Assembly (NCBI GenBank): GCA_937911505.1
Contig: CALEMF010000015.1
Location: 62,001 to 126,000, forward strand
Length of the DNA stretch: 64,000 nt
Direction of reading: 5' to 3'
Origin: an uncultured Cytophagales bacterium
Lineage (GTDB): Bacteria > Bacteroidota > Bacteroidia > Cytophagales > Thermonemataceae
Shown here: positions 25,853-34,874 of the stretch, piece after piece
Position numbering within the stretch: position 1 is the stretch's first letter
Layout of the letters: each line of letters opens with the position of its first letter
Made by a program: the position numbers and the translations under genes
Notes under the pieces: generated by a model
What the model saw: only the letters and a program-made list of their open reading frames with translations
The model's database searches: none
What the model was told of the DNA's origin: nothing

Positions 25853-27592
25853 TTAAGCCTCTACTTCCACTGCTTCTAGCCACTTTTCAACCTCCTCTTT
25901 CGTAGGATTTTTTACCTCTTTGAGCTTCATCTTCTTGCGCATACCACACACATCATTGAAAAGCTTGTTGGCACTGGCCTTACGAAAATCTTCTAGTGTC
26001 CAGAAGCCTAGCTTTTGTAAGACAGGAATAAGGTCCTCTGCTACCCCAATATTAATATAATCTTCTTGCGTGGCTAACACAGGCTTATTTTCGGGTTTCA
26101 TCTGCGGGAAGAACAGCACATCTTGTATAGAAGAAGCGTTGGTCATAATCATAGTAAGGCGGTCAATACCAATGCCTAAACCTGCCGTGGGTGGCATACC
26201 ATATTCTAATGCACGTAGGAAGTCCTCATCTAGTATCATGGCCTCTTCATCACCGCGCTTTCCTAGCTCTAACTGTTCCTGGAAGCGTTGTCTCTGATCG
26301 ATAGGGTCGTTCAGTTCTGAGAAAGCATTACAGATTTCTTTACCATTACAAATCGCTTCAAAGCGTTCTACTAGGTCGGGATTGTCTCGGTGTCGCAAGG
26401 CTAAAGGCGACATCTCCACAGGGTAGTCAGTGATAAAAGTAGGCTGAATAAGCTTCGGTTCACAATGTTCTCCAAAAATCTCATCAATCAGTTTGCCCTT
26501 ACCCATGGTCTTGTCGAAAGGTACGTCAAGTTTTTTAGCCGTTTCTCGTAAGGCAGCTTCGTCCATTTGTGAGATGTCTATTCCTGTAAAATGCTCAATG
26601 GCCTCAAACATCGTAAATCGTTTCCAAGGACGCTTAAAGTTAATCACTTGGTCGCCTACAGGTACTTCGGTAGTACCGTGCAGTGCCAAAGCCACCTGCT
26701 CGATCATTTCTTCTACCAAGTTCATCATCCATTGGTAGTCCTTATAAGCTACGTAGAGTTCTATCTGGGTAAATTCAGGATTATGAAAACGACTCATCCC
26801 TTCATTACGAAAGTCCTTAGAAAATTCGTACACTCCGTCGTATCCTCCTACAATCAGTCGCTTGAGATACAGCTCGTTAGCGATTCGTAGGTAGAGGGTC
26901 ATATCAAGCGTATTGTGATGCGTCTTGAAAGGTCTAGCCGCTGCACCCCCGTAAATCGGTTGTAGGATGGGCGTTTCTACTTCTAGATAGCCTCTTTCGT
27001 TTAGATAATCACGCATTACGTTCATAAGCTGCGTACGCTTCCGAAATACATCTTTCACGGTAGGGTTAATGACCAAGTCAGCATAGCGTTGTCTATAGCG
27101 AAACTCCAGATCAGTTACTTCATCATACACATTACCTTCATCATCTCTTCTCACAACAGGAAAGGGCTTCAACGATTTAGAGAGGAGTTGAAAAGTATTG
27201 AGGTGGATCGTAATTTCTCCCATCTTTGTTTTAAAGACATAGCCTGTCACACCGATGATATCGCCAATATCTAACAACTTCTTAAAAACCGTATTGTACA
27301 AGGTCTTATCTTCCCCAGGGCAGAGATCATCACGTCTGGCATAAATTTGTATTCTCCCTGTGCTGTCTTGTATTTCTGCAAAAGAAGCCGCACCACTGAT
27401 CCTAAAGTTCATCAGTCGACCTGCAAGCGATATCTGCTGATAGGCTTGCTCGTTTGTATCGTAATTTTCCAAAATATCTTTCGCAGTAGCATTTACTGGA
27501 AAGGAGGTGGCAGGGTAAGGGTCAATGCCCAATTGCTTGATTTCTTCGAGCTTTTTTCTTCTGACAAGTTCTTGTTCACTCAATGGCTGCAT
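25853..27592 (-). CDS. lysS: Lysine--tRNA ligase (class II)
   Basis: Charges tRNA-Lys. The N-terminal OB-fold anticodon-binding domain (about 55-150) is followed by the class II core: [23 protein letters not shown] (motif 2, about 262-284) and [15 protein letters not shown] (motif 3, about 475-489). At 579 residues it is about 70 longer than E. coli LysS; the extra C-terminal part (after [23 protein letters not shown]) is helical, basic and predicted to be a short DNA/RNA-binding-like module, as in other Bacteroidota LysS. TAATTTTG -7-like sequence precedes the gene, divergent from the lipoprotein gene's TAAATTTG. Confidence 0.97.
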   Translation of the reverse strand: MQPLSEQELVRRKKLEEIKQLGIDPYPATSFPVNATAKDILENYDTNEQAYQQISLAGRLMNFRISGAASFAEIQDSTGRIQIYARRDDLCPGEDKTLYNTVFKKLLDIGDIIGVTGYVFKTKMGEITIHLNTFQLLSKSLKPFPVVRRDDEGNVYDEVTDLEFRYRQRYADLVINPTVKDVFRKRTQLMNVMRDYLNERGYLEVETPILQPIYGGAAARPFKTHHNTLDMTLYLRIANELYLKRLIVGGYDGVYEFSKDFRNEGMSRFHNPEFTQIELYVAYKDYQWMMNLVEEMIEQVALALHGTTEVPVGDQVINFKRPWKRFTMFEAIEHFTGIDISQMDEAALRETAKKLDVPFDKTMGKGKLIDEIFGEHCEPKLIQPTFITDYPVEMSPLALRHRDNPDLVERFEAICNGKEICNAFSELNDPIDQRQRFQEQLELGKRGDEEAMILDEDFLRALEYGMPPTAGLGIGIDRLTMIMTNASSIQDVLFFPQMKPENKPVLATQEDYINIGVAEDLIPVLQKLGFWTLEDFRKASANKLFNDVCGMRKKMKLKEVKNPTKEEVEKWLEAVEVEA

Positions 27593-27614
27593 ACAATTCG
27601 CTTCTTTTTTGACA

Positions 27615-27622
27615 CAAAATTA
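27615..27622 (-). promoter_or_regulatory. candidate -7 box for lysS
   Basis: The minus strand reads TAATTTTG (TAnnTTTG), 22 bp ahead of the ATG at 27592. No -33 TTG is seen at 19 nt. Confidence 0.33.
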
Positions 27623-27645
27623 ACAATATGCACATAAGTTGGTTG

Positions 27646-27653
27646 TAAATTTG
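27646..27653 (+). promoter_or_regulatory. candidate -7 box for the 27768 lipoprotein gene
   Basis: TAAATTTG followed by C matches the TAnnTTTGC form of the Bacteroidota -7 box and is divergent from the lysS box 24 bp away. No -33 element at 19 nt. It is about 110 bp before the preferred start. Confidence 0.3.
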
Positions 27654-27767
27654 CTAGCTTTTTTGTGAATTTGCCTAGTGACAACGAAAATAGTACGCAG
27701 AATTCCACAAAGCACTTTGTTCACTATACATTCCTTTGATGATAAAGTGTACATTGAGAAACAAATG

Positions 27768-28199
27768 ATGACAAAGATCAATATATTATTGATAAGTATT
27801 GTACTGCTATGTTCAGTAGCTTGTAAAGAAGAGCTAGACGAACCGAATGAAATTACCGTTTCGGGCGATTATAGCGGTAGATTAGTGTCAATTATTCCTA
27901 ATATAACAGATGATATAGAGAGAATCAGAGCTACTTCTATTGAAGACTCAAGTAGTATATCTTATCCCTCTTTCTTGCTGGAGCTTAATAGTAATACAGG
28001 TATTTTCTATGTAAGGGAAGCACAGGAAGAAGACCTTATCAGATACTACATTATTGATCATGGGGTAAGCCTAGAAGACCCCAACTATCTACGTGTAGAA
28101 GAGTTGAAACTACTAAGAGGAGAAGGCATCTTTAATGAAGCAATTGTAAATAAAGACGATTCACAAAGTATAATTCTCAATGGTAAAATTCAGCGTTAG
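27768..28199 (+). CDS. small lipoprotein, unknown function
   Basis: I chose the second of two adjacent ATGs (27765 and 27768) because it gives a lipoprotein signal, MTKINILLISIVLLCSVACKEE, with Cys as likely lipid-anchored residue after a short hydrophobic core; a GTG at 27678 would add 30 unlikely residues. The mature part, about 125 residues, starts KEELDEPNEITVSGDYSGRL and is acidic and beta-rich, with no recognised domain. It is probably exposed on the outer membrane's periplasmic face or outside. Its end overlaps the start of the next gene by 20 bp, so the two are likely co-transcribed. Confidence 0.65.
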   Translation: MTKINILLISIVLLCSVACKEELDEPNEITVSGDYSGRLVSIIPNITDDIERIRATSIEDSSSISYPSFLLELNSNTGIFYVREAQEEDLIRYYIIDHGVSLEDPNYLRVEELKLLRGEGIFNEAIVNKDDSQSIILNGKIQR

Positions 28200-28620
28200 T
28201 TGCTTATTAGCAGCAACATTACTCACTAGCTTTACACCCCTTAATATAGGTAAAATACGGGTTGAAGTAGTAGGATTAAAAAACAACAAAGGGAAAGTAT
28301 TACTAAGCTTATTCAACAAGCAAGGTGCTAAGGTATTCCCTGAATCCGTAAAAGGAGCTTACAAGAGTGTTCAATTAGTGATTGAAGGACAGAAAGCCTT
28401 TGCTACCTTTGAACAAGTGCCTCATGGCGACTATGCCATCGCCTTGTTTCACGATGAAAACAACAATCGAAAGATTGATAAAAATTTCCTAGGTGTACCA
28501 CAAGAAGGATATGCTTTCTCTAATAACTACCATCCGCTTATCACTTCTCCGAGCTTCAAAAAAGCCAATTTTACGCTTAATCGCTCTAGTAAAACCTTAC
28601 GTTTGAAGATGATATACTAA
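28180..28620 (+). CDS. DUF2141 family exported protein
   Basis: A 146-residue protein with a signal peptide (MVKFSVSCLLAATLLTSFTPL, cleavage about residue 20) and the conserved DUF2141 sequence: IRVEVVGLKNNKGKVLLSLFNKQ, EGQKAFATFEQVPHGDYAIALFHDENNNRKIDKNFLGVPQEGYAFSNN. The DENNNRKID part resembles a calcium-loop-like turn. Function is not known for the family. It overlaps the upstream lipoprotein gene by 20 bp in another frame, a clear sign of translational coupling. It is convergent with the arginine operon. Confidence 0.9.
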   Translation: MVKFSVSCLLAATLLTSFTPLNIGKIRVEVVGLKNNKGKVLLSLFNKQGAKVFPESVKGAYKSVQLVIEGQKAFATFEQVPHGDYAIALFHDENNNRKIDKNFLGVPQEGYAFSNNYHPLITSPSFKKANFTLNRSSKTLRLKMIY

Positions 28621-28686
28621 TACAATGTGAGTAAAATACTGTAAATAAAAGGGTCTTAAGGGATCTTGTTAGCCTTCACGTGTATT

Positions 28687-29979
28687 CTACCTTCCTTCTT
28701 CATAGTATTTCATAAATTTTGCCTGAATCTCTTTCAGACAAAGGTTTCCAAGGCTGCCTTCATGAGTATGGTTAAGCGTTGTGGTAGGTTGGAAATTACC
28801 TGCCGCAATCTCTCTCCCAATATGTTGATAAGCCTCTCTAAAGCTCATGCCTGTTAGTACAAGTTTGTTTACCTCTTCGACGGTATACATATATTGATAG
28901 CGCGTTTGTTCGGCAATATCTTCTTCAACTTGTAGGTGCGTGAGCATAAAAGTACACATCGCTAGGCAATCCTTTAGCTTATCTATACCTAGTAGTAAGC
29001 CTTCTTTCAATACTTGTAAGTCTCTGTGGTATCCACTAGGAAGGTTACCTGTTACCATCGTGATTTCTACAGGCAAGGCTTGTAACTGATTGCACTTGGC
29101 ACGTATTAACTCAAATACATCAGGGTTTTGCTTATGAGGCATAATGCTCGAACCCGTAGTAAGCTCTTTGGGGAAGGTAATAAAGCCAAAGTTTTGACTC
29201 ATATACAAACATGCATCCATAGCGAATTTACCCAACGTCCCCGCCGCAGAAGCCATCGCAAAAGCCAAAGATTTTTCTAGCTTCCCTCTACTCATTTGGG
29301 CAGCGACTACATTGTATTTAAGCACTTCAAAGTCGAGTAGCTCGGTTGTATAAGTTCTATCAATCGGAAAAGAAGTACCATACCCTGCGGCCGAACCTAA
29401 GGGATTTTGATCACTTATTTTGTAGGCAGCATTAAGCAGGATCAGATCATCTACAAGGCTTTCTGCATAAGCACTAAGCCATAAACCGATAGAAGAGGGC
29501 ATCGCAACCTGTAAATGCGTATAGCCTGGTATAATGACGTGTTGGTATTGCTCACTAAGGTGAATAAAAGTATCAAATAACGCTTTCATGAGAGTTTTGA
29601 TTACTTGTATTTCCTCCTTGGCGTATAAATGAAGTGCTACCAACACTTGGTCGTTTCTGGAGCGAGCAGTATGTATCTTTTTTCCTGTATCGCCCAGTTG
29701 TGAGATGAGTAAAAATTCAATCTTACTGTGCATATCTTCAAAAGCATCTTCTATCGAAAACCTATCTGCTTCGATGTCCTCGGCGATTTGCGCCAATACC
29801 GATAAAACCTTCTCTAGTTCTTGCGAGGTTAAAATACCAATACGCGCAAGCATTTTTGCATGCGCTCGACTGGCAATTACGTCATATTTAGCCAGCCTTA
29901 AGTCTAATAATCTATCGTTCCCTACTGTAAATTGCTCGATTTTCTGATCGATTGAATAACCTTTGTCCCAGAGTTTCAT
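28687..29979 (-). CDS. argH: Argininosuccinate lyase
   Basis: Splits argininosuccinate to arginine and fumarate, the last step of arginine synthesis. Superfamily signature TGSSIMPHKQNPDVFELIRAKCNQL (about 267-291) holds the catalytic Ser-loop, in the MPHKQNP variant. DMHSKIEFLL, HTARSRNDQVLVALHLY and PGYTHLQVAMPSSIGLWLSAYAES are the other conserved blocks. It is 430 residues, somewhat shorter than the 450-460 of E. coli. It starts 1 bp after argE's stop, last in the arginine operon. A convergent DUF2141 gene follows. Confidence 0.97.
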   Translation of the reverse strand: MKLWDKGYSIDQKIEQFTVGNDRLLDLRLAKYDVIASRAHAKMLARIGILTSQELEKVLSVLAQIAEDIEADRFSIEDAFEDMHSKIEFLLISQLGDTGKKIHTARSRNDQVLVALHLYAKEEIQVIKTLMKALFDTFIHLSEQYQHVIIPGYTHLQVAMPSSIGLWLSAYAESLVDDLILLNAAYKISDQNPLGSAAGYGTSFPIDRTYTTELLDFEVLKYNVVAAQMSRGKLEKSLAFAMASAAGTLGKFAMDACLYMSQNFGFITFPKELTTGSSIMPHKQNPDVFELIRAKCNQLQALPVEITMVTGNLPSGYHRDLQVLKEGLLLGIDKLKDCLAMCTFMLTHLQVEEDIAEQTRYQYMYTVEEVNKLVLTGMSFREAYQHIGREIAAGNFQPTTTLNHTHEGSLGNLCLKEIQAKFMKYYEEGR

Positions 29980-29980
29980 A

Positions 29981-31042
29981 TTAAATTAATATTTGATGGA
30001 GTAACTGAATATAACCTTCTATTCCTGCTGCTATTTCTTGTAACTCGATGTACTCGTTAGCACTGTGCGATCTTGCTGATACACCCGGTCCTATCTTAAC
30101 AGAAGGACAGGAAAGCACTGCTTGGTCGGAGAGGGTAGGAGAGCCGTAAGTAGTATAGCCCAAATGGATAGCTGCTTTTACTGTAGGGTGATCTAAAGCA
30201 ATACCAGAAGAATTAGATTGAAAAGAACGCGCCTTTAGCTCACTTTGTGTGCTAGCATCAATCACCTCAAAAATCTCTTGGCTACTGTACTGTTCGTGGA
30301 AACGTACATCGACTACAAAGTGACAAACCGCGGGTACTATATTATGTTGTTTCCCAGCTTCGATCTGGGTGACGCTCATTTTTACAGCTCCTAATAAGGA
30401 GGAGACCAATGGAAATTGATAACTTTTAATCCACATAATATCCTGTAGCGCTTTGTAGATAGCATTTTCTGTGTGGTCATGAGCAGCATGTCCCGCTTTT
30501 CCGTGGGCATAAGCATCCACTACCAATAGCCCTTTTTCTGCTACGGCTAGTTGCATAGAAGTAGGCTCTCCTACAATAGCAAAATCAATCGTTGGTAGTA
30601 AAGGTAGCAAACTTCGCAAGCCGTGTTTACCTGAGTTTTCTTCTTCGGCAGTAGCTGCTACAATAAGGTTATAAGATAAGTCTTCGTGAGCATAATAATG
30701 TGCAAAGGTGGTCAATAGCGCTACTAAGCTCCCTCCTGCATCATTACTTCCTAACCCGTATAGTTTTCCTCCTTCTAGTGCTGGATCAAATGGATCACGT
30801 GTATAGCCTTGATTAGGACGTACAGTATCGTGATGAGAATTGAGCAAAATAGTAGGTTTATCGGGATGGAAATACTGGTTCTTTGACCAAATATTATGAT
30901 GATGTCGCTGAAAAGGAATTTGCTGTTCTGTAAACCAAGCCGCTAGATAATCGGCGGTACCTTGTTCTTCGCTAGAAAAAGAAGGAATGGTAATAAGGCT
31001 TTCTAATAAAGCAATGGCTTTTTGGGTATAAGGAGATAACAT
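29981..31042 (-). CDS. M20-family N-acyl-citrulline/ornithine deacylase (ArgE-like)
   Basis: Zinc peptidase fold of family M20: LLNSHHDTVRPNQ (metal His and Asp), YGLGSNDAGGSLVA (bridging Asp), AATAEEENSGKHG (catalytic Glu pair), VGEPTSMQLAVAEKG and the C-terminal RSHSANEYIELQE (metal His). It is 353 residues, the short Bacteroidota form. In this pathway the carbamoyltransferase uses acyl-ornithine, so this enzyme most likely removes the acetyl or succinyl group from N-acyl-citrulline rather than from acyl-ornithine. Context: 1 bp before argH and 3 bp after argB. The exact acyl group is not readable. Confidence 0.9.
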   Translation of the reverse strand: MLSPYTQKAIALLESLITIPSFSSEEQGTADYLAAWFTEQQIPFQRHHHNIWSKNQYFHPDKPTILLNSHHDTVRPNQGYTRDPFDPALEGGKLYGLGSNDAGGSLVALLTTFAHYYAHEDLSYNLIVAATAEEENSGKHGLRSLLPLLPTIDFAIVGEPTSMQLAVAEKGLLVVDAYAHGKAGHAAHDHTENAIYKALQDIMWIKSYQFPLVSSLLGAVKMSVTQIEAGKQHNIVPAVCHFVVDVRFHEQYSSQEIFEVIDASTQSELKARSFQSNSSGIALDHPTVKAAIHLGYTTYGSPTLSDQAVLSCPSVKIGPGVSARSHSANEYIELQEIAAGIEGYIQLLHQILI

Positions 31043-31045
31043 GGT

Positions 31046-31825
31046 TTATAGGAATAGTTGCGTACATTTATTAGCGCTTTGCGTAAGCATTGTAATGTTG
31101 CCAATACGGACGGTATCAACACCGTTCGTTAGGGCATGAAAACCATTGTCGATCTTTGGTAGCATACCTTGGTGGATTTTTCCTTGTTGTTTTAGCTTTG
31201 TGTAAGTACCTGTATTGAGCTGGTCAATCAGGGTGCTTTCATCGGCTACATCGTACAGTACGCCTCTTTTGTCAAAACAGTAGAAAAGTGACACTTTGTA
31301 ATAAGTAGTAAGGGCCATCGCTATTTCGGCGGCCATCGTATCGGCGTTTGTATTGAGCAACTGCCCTTTTTGATCGTGGGTAATGGCGCAAAATACAGGA
31401 AGTATATTTTCTTTAAGAAGCCCGTAAATAAAGCGAGCATTGACTTCTTTTACATCACCAGCATAGCCAAAGTCGATAGGAATGGGTGAACGTTTCGTAG
31501 CTACTACCGAGTTGGCATCAGCACCTGTAAGCCCTATTGCATTACAACCATATTTTTGTAGCTGCGCAACTATATTTTTATTGATCAGCCCTCCATACAC
31601 CATCGTTACTACTGCTAAGGCCTCTTTGGTAGTGACTCTTCTACCGTCAATCATTGGGGAAGCAATCCCAAGCTGCTCATTAAGTGCTGTTGCTTGCTTT
31701 CCCCCGCCATGTACTAAAATCTTAGGCGTATCTATTCGGGTCAATGCTTCAAGGTAAGAAGCTAGAACAGTATCATTATTCACTAAGTCACCACCGATTT
31801 TTATGATAGAGAGGTTTTCAGTCAT
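31046..31825 (-). CDS. argB: Acetylglutamate kinase-type N-acylglutamate kinase
   Basis: Phosphorylates N-acyl-L-glutamate, the second step of arginine synthesis. N-terminal KIGGDLVNN (7-15) and VHGGGKQATALNEQLG (about 38-53) form the ATP and substrate glycine loops of the amino-acid kinase fold; MLPKIDNGFHAL near residue 221 is the usual second lysine loop. The length of 259 residues fits ArgB (258-300). An N-terminal arginine-sensing extension of the hexameric enzymes is absent, so feedback inhibition by arginine is not predicted. Its start overlaps argF' by 8 bp. Confidence 0.95.
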   Translation of the reverse strand: MTENLSIIKIGGDLVNNDTVLASYLEALTRIDTPKILVHGGGKQATALNEQLGIASPMIDGRRVTTKEALAVVTMVYGGLINKNIVAQLQKYGCNAIGLTGADANSVVATKRSPIPIDFGYAGDVKEVNARFIYGLLKENILPVFCAITHDQKGQLLNTNADTMAAEIAMALTTYYKVSLFYCFDKRGVLYDVADESTLIDQLNTGTYTKLKQQGKIHQGMLPKIDNGFHALTNGVDTVRIGNITMLTQSANKCTQLFL

Positions 31826-32765
31826 CTTGCAAAAATTTTAAAAGTACTGCTTGTGCAGCGTAAGTCCTGTTATTTGCCTGAGCGATGTGCAGCGCAGTAG
31901 GTGCATCTAGTACAGCGTCTTCTACTACTACGTTTCTTCTTACGGGGAGGCAATGCATAAAATAGGCTTGGTTAGTGAGCGCCATTTTAGCTGTATCAAT
32001 CATCCAGTGAGATAAATCGACACCCACTTGGCCGTAAGGTGCATAAGTAGACCAGTTCTTAGCGTAAATAAAATCGGCCTCTTGGAAAGCTTCCTCTTGG
32101 TCATATACAACAGGCGTCTGTTGCGTGACAGAGGGAGTCAACTCAAAGCCCTTAGGATGTGTAATAACCAGCTCTACTTCTGCTTGTTGCATCCAAGCAA
32201 CAAAGGAATTAGCAACGGCTTGTGGAAGCGGCTTAGGGTGAGGTGCCCAGGTAAGTACTACTTTGGGACGCGAATGCTTCTTGTGTTCTTCAATGGTAAG
32301 TAAATCTGTGAAGCCCTGTAGAGGATGCCTCGTAGCGCTTTCCAAAGAAATGATGGGGACACTACTATATTGTATGAATTTTTGTAACAGATGCTCTTCA
32401 TAGTCTTTTGTTCGATCTTCTAAGGACGCAAAAGCTCTTATACCAATACAGTCACAGTATTGTGAAAGCACTTGTGCGGCTTCTTTAATGTGCTCTTGGC
32501 TTTGTTGATTCATAATAGCCCCTTCTTCTAACTCAAGCTGCCAACCTTCTTTATCAATGTTCATGGTCATCACTTGCATTCCCAAGTTGAAAGCTGCCTT
32601 CTGCGTACTAAGGCGTGTCCTAAGGCTGGCATTGAAGAAGAGTAATCCTAGCGTTTTGTTTTTTCCTAGGTGCTGATACTGATAAGGCGTTTCTTTACAC
32701 TTCTTCGCGATAGCAAGTAGGTCAGTTAAGTTATCTACGTCTTTAATAGAAGTAAACTGTTTCAT
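31818..32765 (-). CDS. argF': N-acylornithine carbamoyltransferase (acetyl- or succinyl-specific)
   Basis: Transfers the carbamoyl group to the delta-amine of an N-acylated ornithine. The carbamoyl-phosphate motif is FFNASLRTRLSTQKAA (43-58), and HCLPVRRN near residue 270 is the catalytic Cys loop; the RTRLSTQKAA form is typical of the acyl-ornithine enzymes rather than ordinary OTC. The substrate-selecting loop reads MNQQSQEHIKEA; the residue equivalent to Glu92 of Xanthomonas acetylornithine and Pro90 of Bacteroides succinylornithine transcarbamylase appears to be Gln90. Which acyl group is used is therefore open. Length 315, as for Bacteroidota enzymes. Overlaps argD by 4 bp and argB by 8 bp. 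Confidence 0.93.
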   Translation of the reverse strand: MKQFTSIKDVDNLTDLLAIAKKCKETPYQYQHLGKNKTLGLLFFNASLRTRLSTQKAAFNLGMQVMTMNIDKEGWQLELEEGAIMNQQSQEHIKEAAQVLSQYCDCIGIRAFASLEDRTKDYEEHLLQKFIQYSSVPIISLESATRHPLQGFTDLLTIEEHKKHSRPKVVLTWAPHPKPLPQAVANSFVAWMQQAEVELVITHPKGFELTPSVTQQTPVVYDQEEAFQEADFIYAKNWSTYAPYGQVGVDLSHWMIDTAKMALTNQAYFMHCLPVRRNVVVEDAVLDAPTALHIAQANNRTYAAQAVLLKFLQDD

Positions 32766-33892
32766 GCGTGTATTTTTTTAAGGGCTTCGACAAAAGGTTG
32801 TAGCTGTTCAAAAGTAATATTGAGTGGTGGGAGAATCCTTAGTAAATTAGGATTAGCGGAGGCACCTGTAAAGATGTGATGCTTCTGTAGTAATTCTCTT
32901 CTCAGCGTTTTAATAGCAAAAGGAAGTTCAATCCCCAACATCAAGCCTTCCCCTTTTACCTGTTGGATTTGTGGGAGGCTTTCTAAGGTTACTTTAAGCT
33001 GTTGTCCTACTTCAAGAGCGTTTTGTAAAAGCGCTTCTGTTTCGATTACATCAAGTACTGCTATCGCCGCGGTACAAGCCAAATGATTACCACCAAAAGT
33101 AGAACCTAACATTCCAAAACGAGGCGAAATAGTAGGACTGATCAATACACCTCCTATAGGAAAACCATTGCCCATCCCTTTGGCTAGGGTAATTATATCC
33201 GCCTGTATATTGGCTCTTTGGTGCGCAAAGAAGCGCCCACTTCTTCCGTAACCACTCTGTATCTCATCGGCAATGAGTAAAGCACCGTGCTTTTGACAGG
33301 TCTCAACAAGCAACGTTAGATATTCGGCAGTAGGAAAATCTAAGCCTCCCACACCTTGTATACCTTCCAGAATCACTGCACAAACATCATCTGTACGGAA
33401 GGCCGCTTGGAGTTGTTCAGGCGCGTTTAAATCGAGGAAGGTTACTGGAAAATTCTGCTGATTGAGCGGTGCAGCAAGAGAGGCACTGTCGGTAACGTTT
33501 AGCGCTGCTGCAGTGCGTCCGTGAAAAGCATTTCTAAAGGCCACTACACGTTTCTTACCCGTATGAAAAGAGGCAATCTTCAGCGCATTTTCATTGGCCT
33601 CTGCGCCACTGTTACAGAGAAAAAGCTGGTAATCTTCATAGCTACTCATTTGCCCTAGCTGCTGCGCAAGTACTTCTTGTAAGGGAATTGCTACTGCGTT
33701 GGAGTAGAAACCAATCGCGTTTAGCTGTGCAGTTAGTCGAGCTACATAAGTAGGATGCTGATGCCCAATAGAAATCACGCCGTGCCCGCCGTACAAGTCT
33801 AAGTAGGCTTGTTGATTGGCATCGTATACGTATACCCCCTTGGCTGCGGTCAGTTGAAGATCAAATTTTGGATAAACATCAAATAAAGGCAT
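32762..33892 (-). CDS. argD: Acetylornithine/succinylornithine aminotransferase-type PLP enzyme
   Basis: Class III PLP aminotransferase that makes N-acyl-ornithine from N-acylglutamate semialdehyde. PLP features: FLCNSGAEANENALKIA (about 91-107), RNAFHGRTAAALN, ILEGIQGVGG, DEIQSGYGRSGRFFAHQ and the Schiff-base Lys in ITLAKGMGNGFPIGG. At 376 residues it is the usual ArgD size. Its start lies 4 bp after argC's stop and its end overlaps argF', in the tight arg operon. Confidence 0.96.
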   Translation of the reverse strand: MPLFDVYPKFDLQLTAAKGVYVYDANQQAYLDLYGGHGVISIGHQHPTYVARLTAQLNAIGFYSNAVAIPLQEVLAQQLGQMSSYEDYQLFLCNSGAEANENALKIASFHTGKKRVVAFRNAFHGRTAAALNVTDSASLAAPLNQQNFPVTFLDLNAPEQLQAAFRTDDVCAVILEGIQGVGGLDFPTAEYLTLLVETCQKHGALLIADEIQSGYGRSGRFFAHQRANIQADIITLAKGMGNGFPIGGVLISPTISPRFGMLGSTFGGNHLACTAAIAVLDVIETEALLQNALEVGQQLKVTLESLPQIQQVKGEGLMLGIELPFAIKTLRRELLQKHHIFTGASANPNLLRILPPLNITFEQLQPFVEALKKIHA

Positions 33893-33896
33893 AGTA

Positions 33897-34874
33897 CTAG
33901 AAATAAGTAGGTTTAAAATGAAGTCCTGTGGTTTCTTCCCAACCCAACATAAGGTTCATATTTTGAATGGCTTGTCCTGCTGCTCCTTTAAGTAAATTAT
34001 CAATCACGGTTGTTATGAGTCCCTTATCGTTTATTTTTTGTACTTGTAAGAGACCAAAGTTGGTGTTGATAACCTGCTTCAAGTGAATAGGTTGTTTACT
34101 TATTTGCGTAAAGGCGCAGTTCTGATAATAGGCGTGATACAATTCCTCGAGCTGTGATGCGGATAGGTCGCTGTGCGTATACATAGTGGCTAAAATACCT
34201 CTGGTAAAGTTACCTCGCATAGGAATAAAATTAATTTGATTTTGAAAGCTCGCTTGTAGTTGTTGAATACTTTGGTAAATCTCTCCTAAATGTTGATGTG
34301 TAAAAGCCTTATAAATTGATACATTGCTCTCACGCCAGTTGAAATGTGTAGTAGCTTGAGGCGTTTGTCCAGCACCAGTTGCGCCCGTAATCGCTTGTAC
34401 GTGTACTTCGTCTTTCAGTAAATGCTCTTTGGCTAAAGGTAACAGACTTAACTGAATGGCGGTAGCAAAGCAACCTGGATTAGCAATACAGGTTGCTTGC
34501 TCAATCGCCGTGATATTTAGCTCTGGAAGCCCATAGACGAACGATTTCTTTTTATATACGGCATCGGCTTGAAGGCGAAAATCTCTACTAAGGTCTATGA
34601 TCTTTGCACTAGTATCGAAAGTATGCTTCGCTAAGAAAGCGGCCGCCTGCCCGTGCCCTACACACAGAAAAACTACATCAACTGCAGGGTTGATTTGATC
34701 GGTAAACACCAACGAAGGATAGGCGAATAAATCTTGATGCACCAGATGCACGGGCGTACCTGGTTGCGAATGGCTGTAGATAAAATCTATCGTTACTTTT
34801 GGATGGTTTACAAGGCATCTTATGAGCTCTCCTGCTACATAACCAGTGCCGCCTATAATACCTACTTTAGTCAT
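33897..34874 (-). CDS. argC: N-acetyl-gamma-glutamyl-phosphate reductase
   Basis: NADPH-dependent reduction of N-acylglutamyl phosphate to the semialdehyde. The Rossmann start is VGIIGGTGYVAGELIRCLVNHP (4-25); the active site is IANPGCFATAIQLSLLPL with the catalytic Cys; HQHLGEI provides the usual catalytic His. Length 325 residues is typical of the short form. It overlaps argG by 8 bp and precedes argD by 4 bp, as part of the arginine operon. Confidence 0.97.
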   Translation of the reverse strand: MTKVGIIGGTGYVAGELIRCLVNHPKVTIDFIYSHSQPGTPVHLVHQDLFAYPSLVFTDQINPAVDVVFLCVGHGQAAAFLAKHTFDTSAKIIDLSRDFRLQADAVYKKKSFVYGLPELNITAIEQATCIANPGCFATAIQLSLLPLAKEHLLKDEVHVQAITGATGAGQTPQATTHFNWRESNVSIYKAFTHQHLGEIYQSIQQLQASFQNQINFIPMRGNFTRGILATMYTHSDLSASQLEELYHAYYQNCAFTQISKQPIHLKQVINTNFGLLQVQKINDKGLITTVIDNLLKGAAGQAIQNMNLMLGWEETTGLHFKPTYF

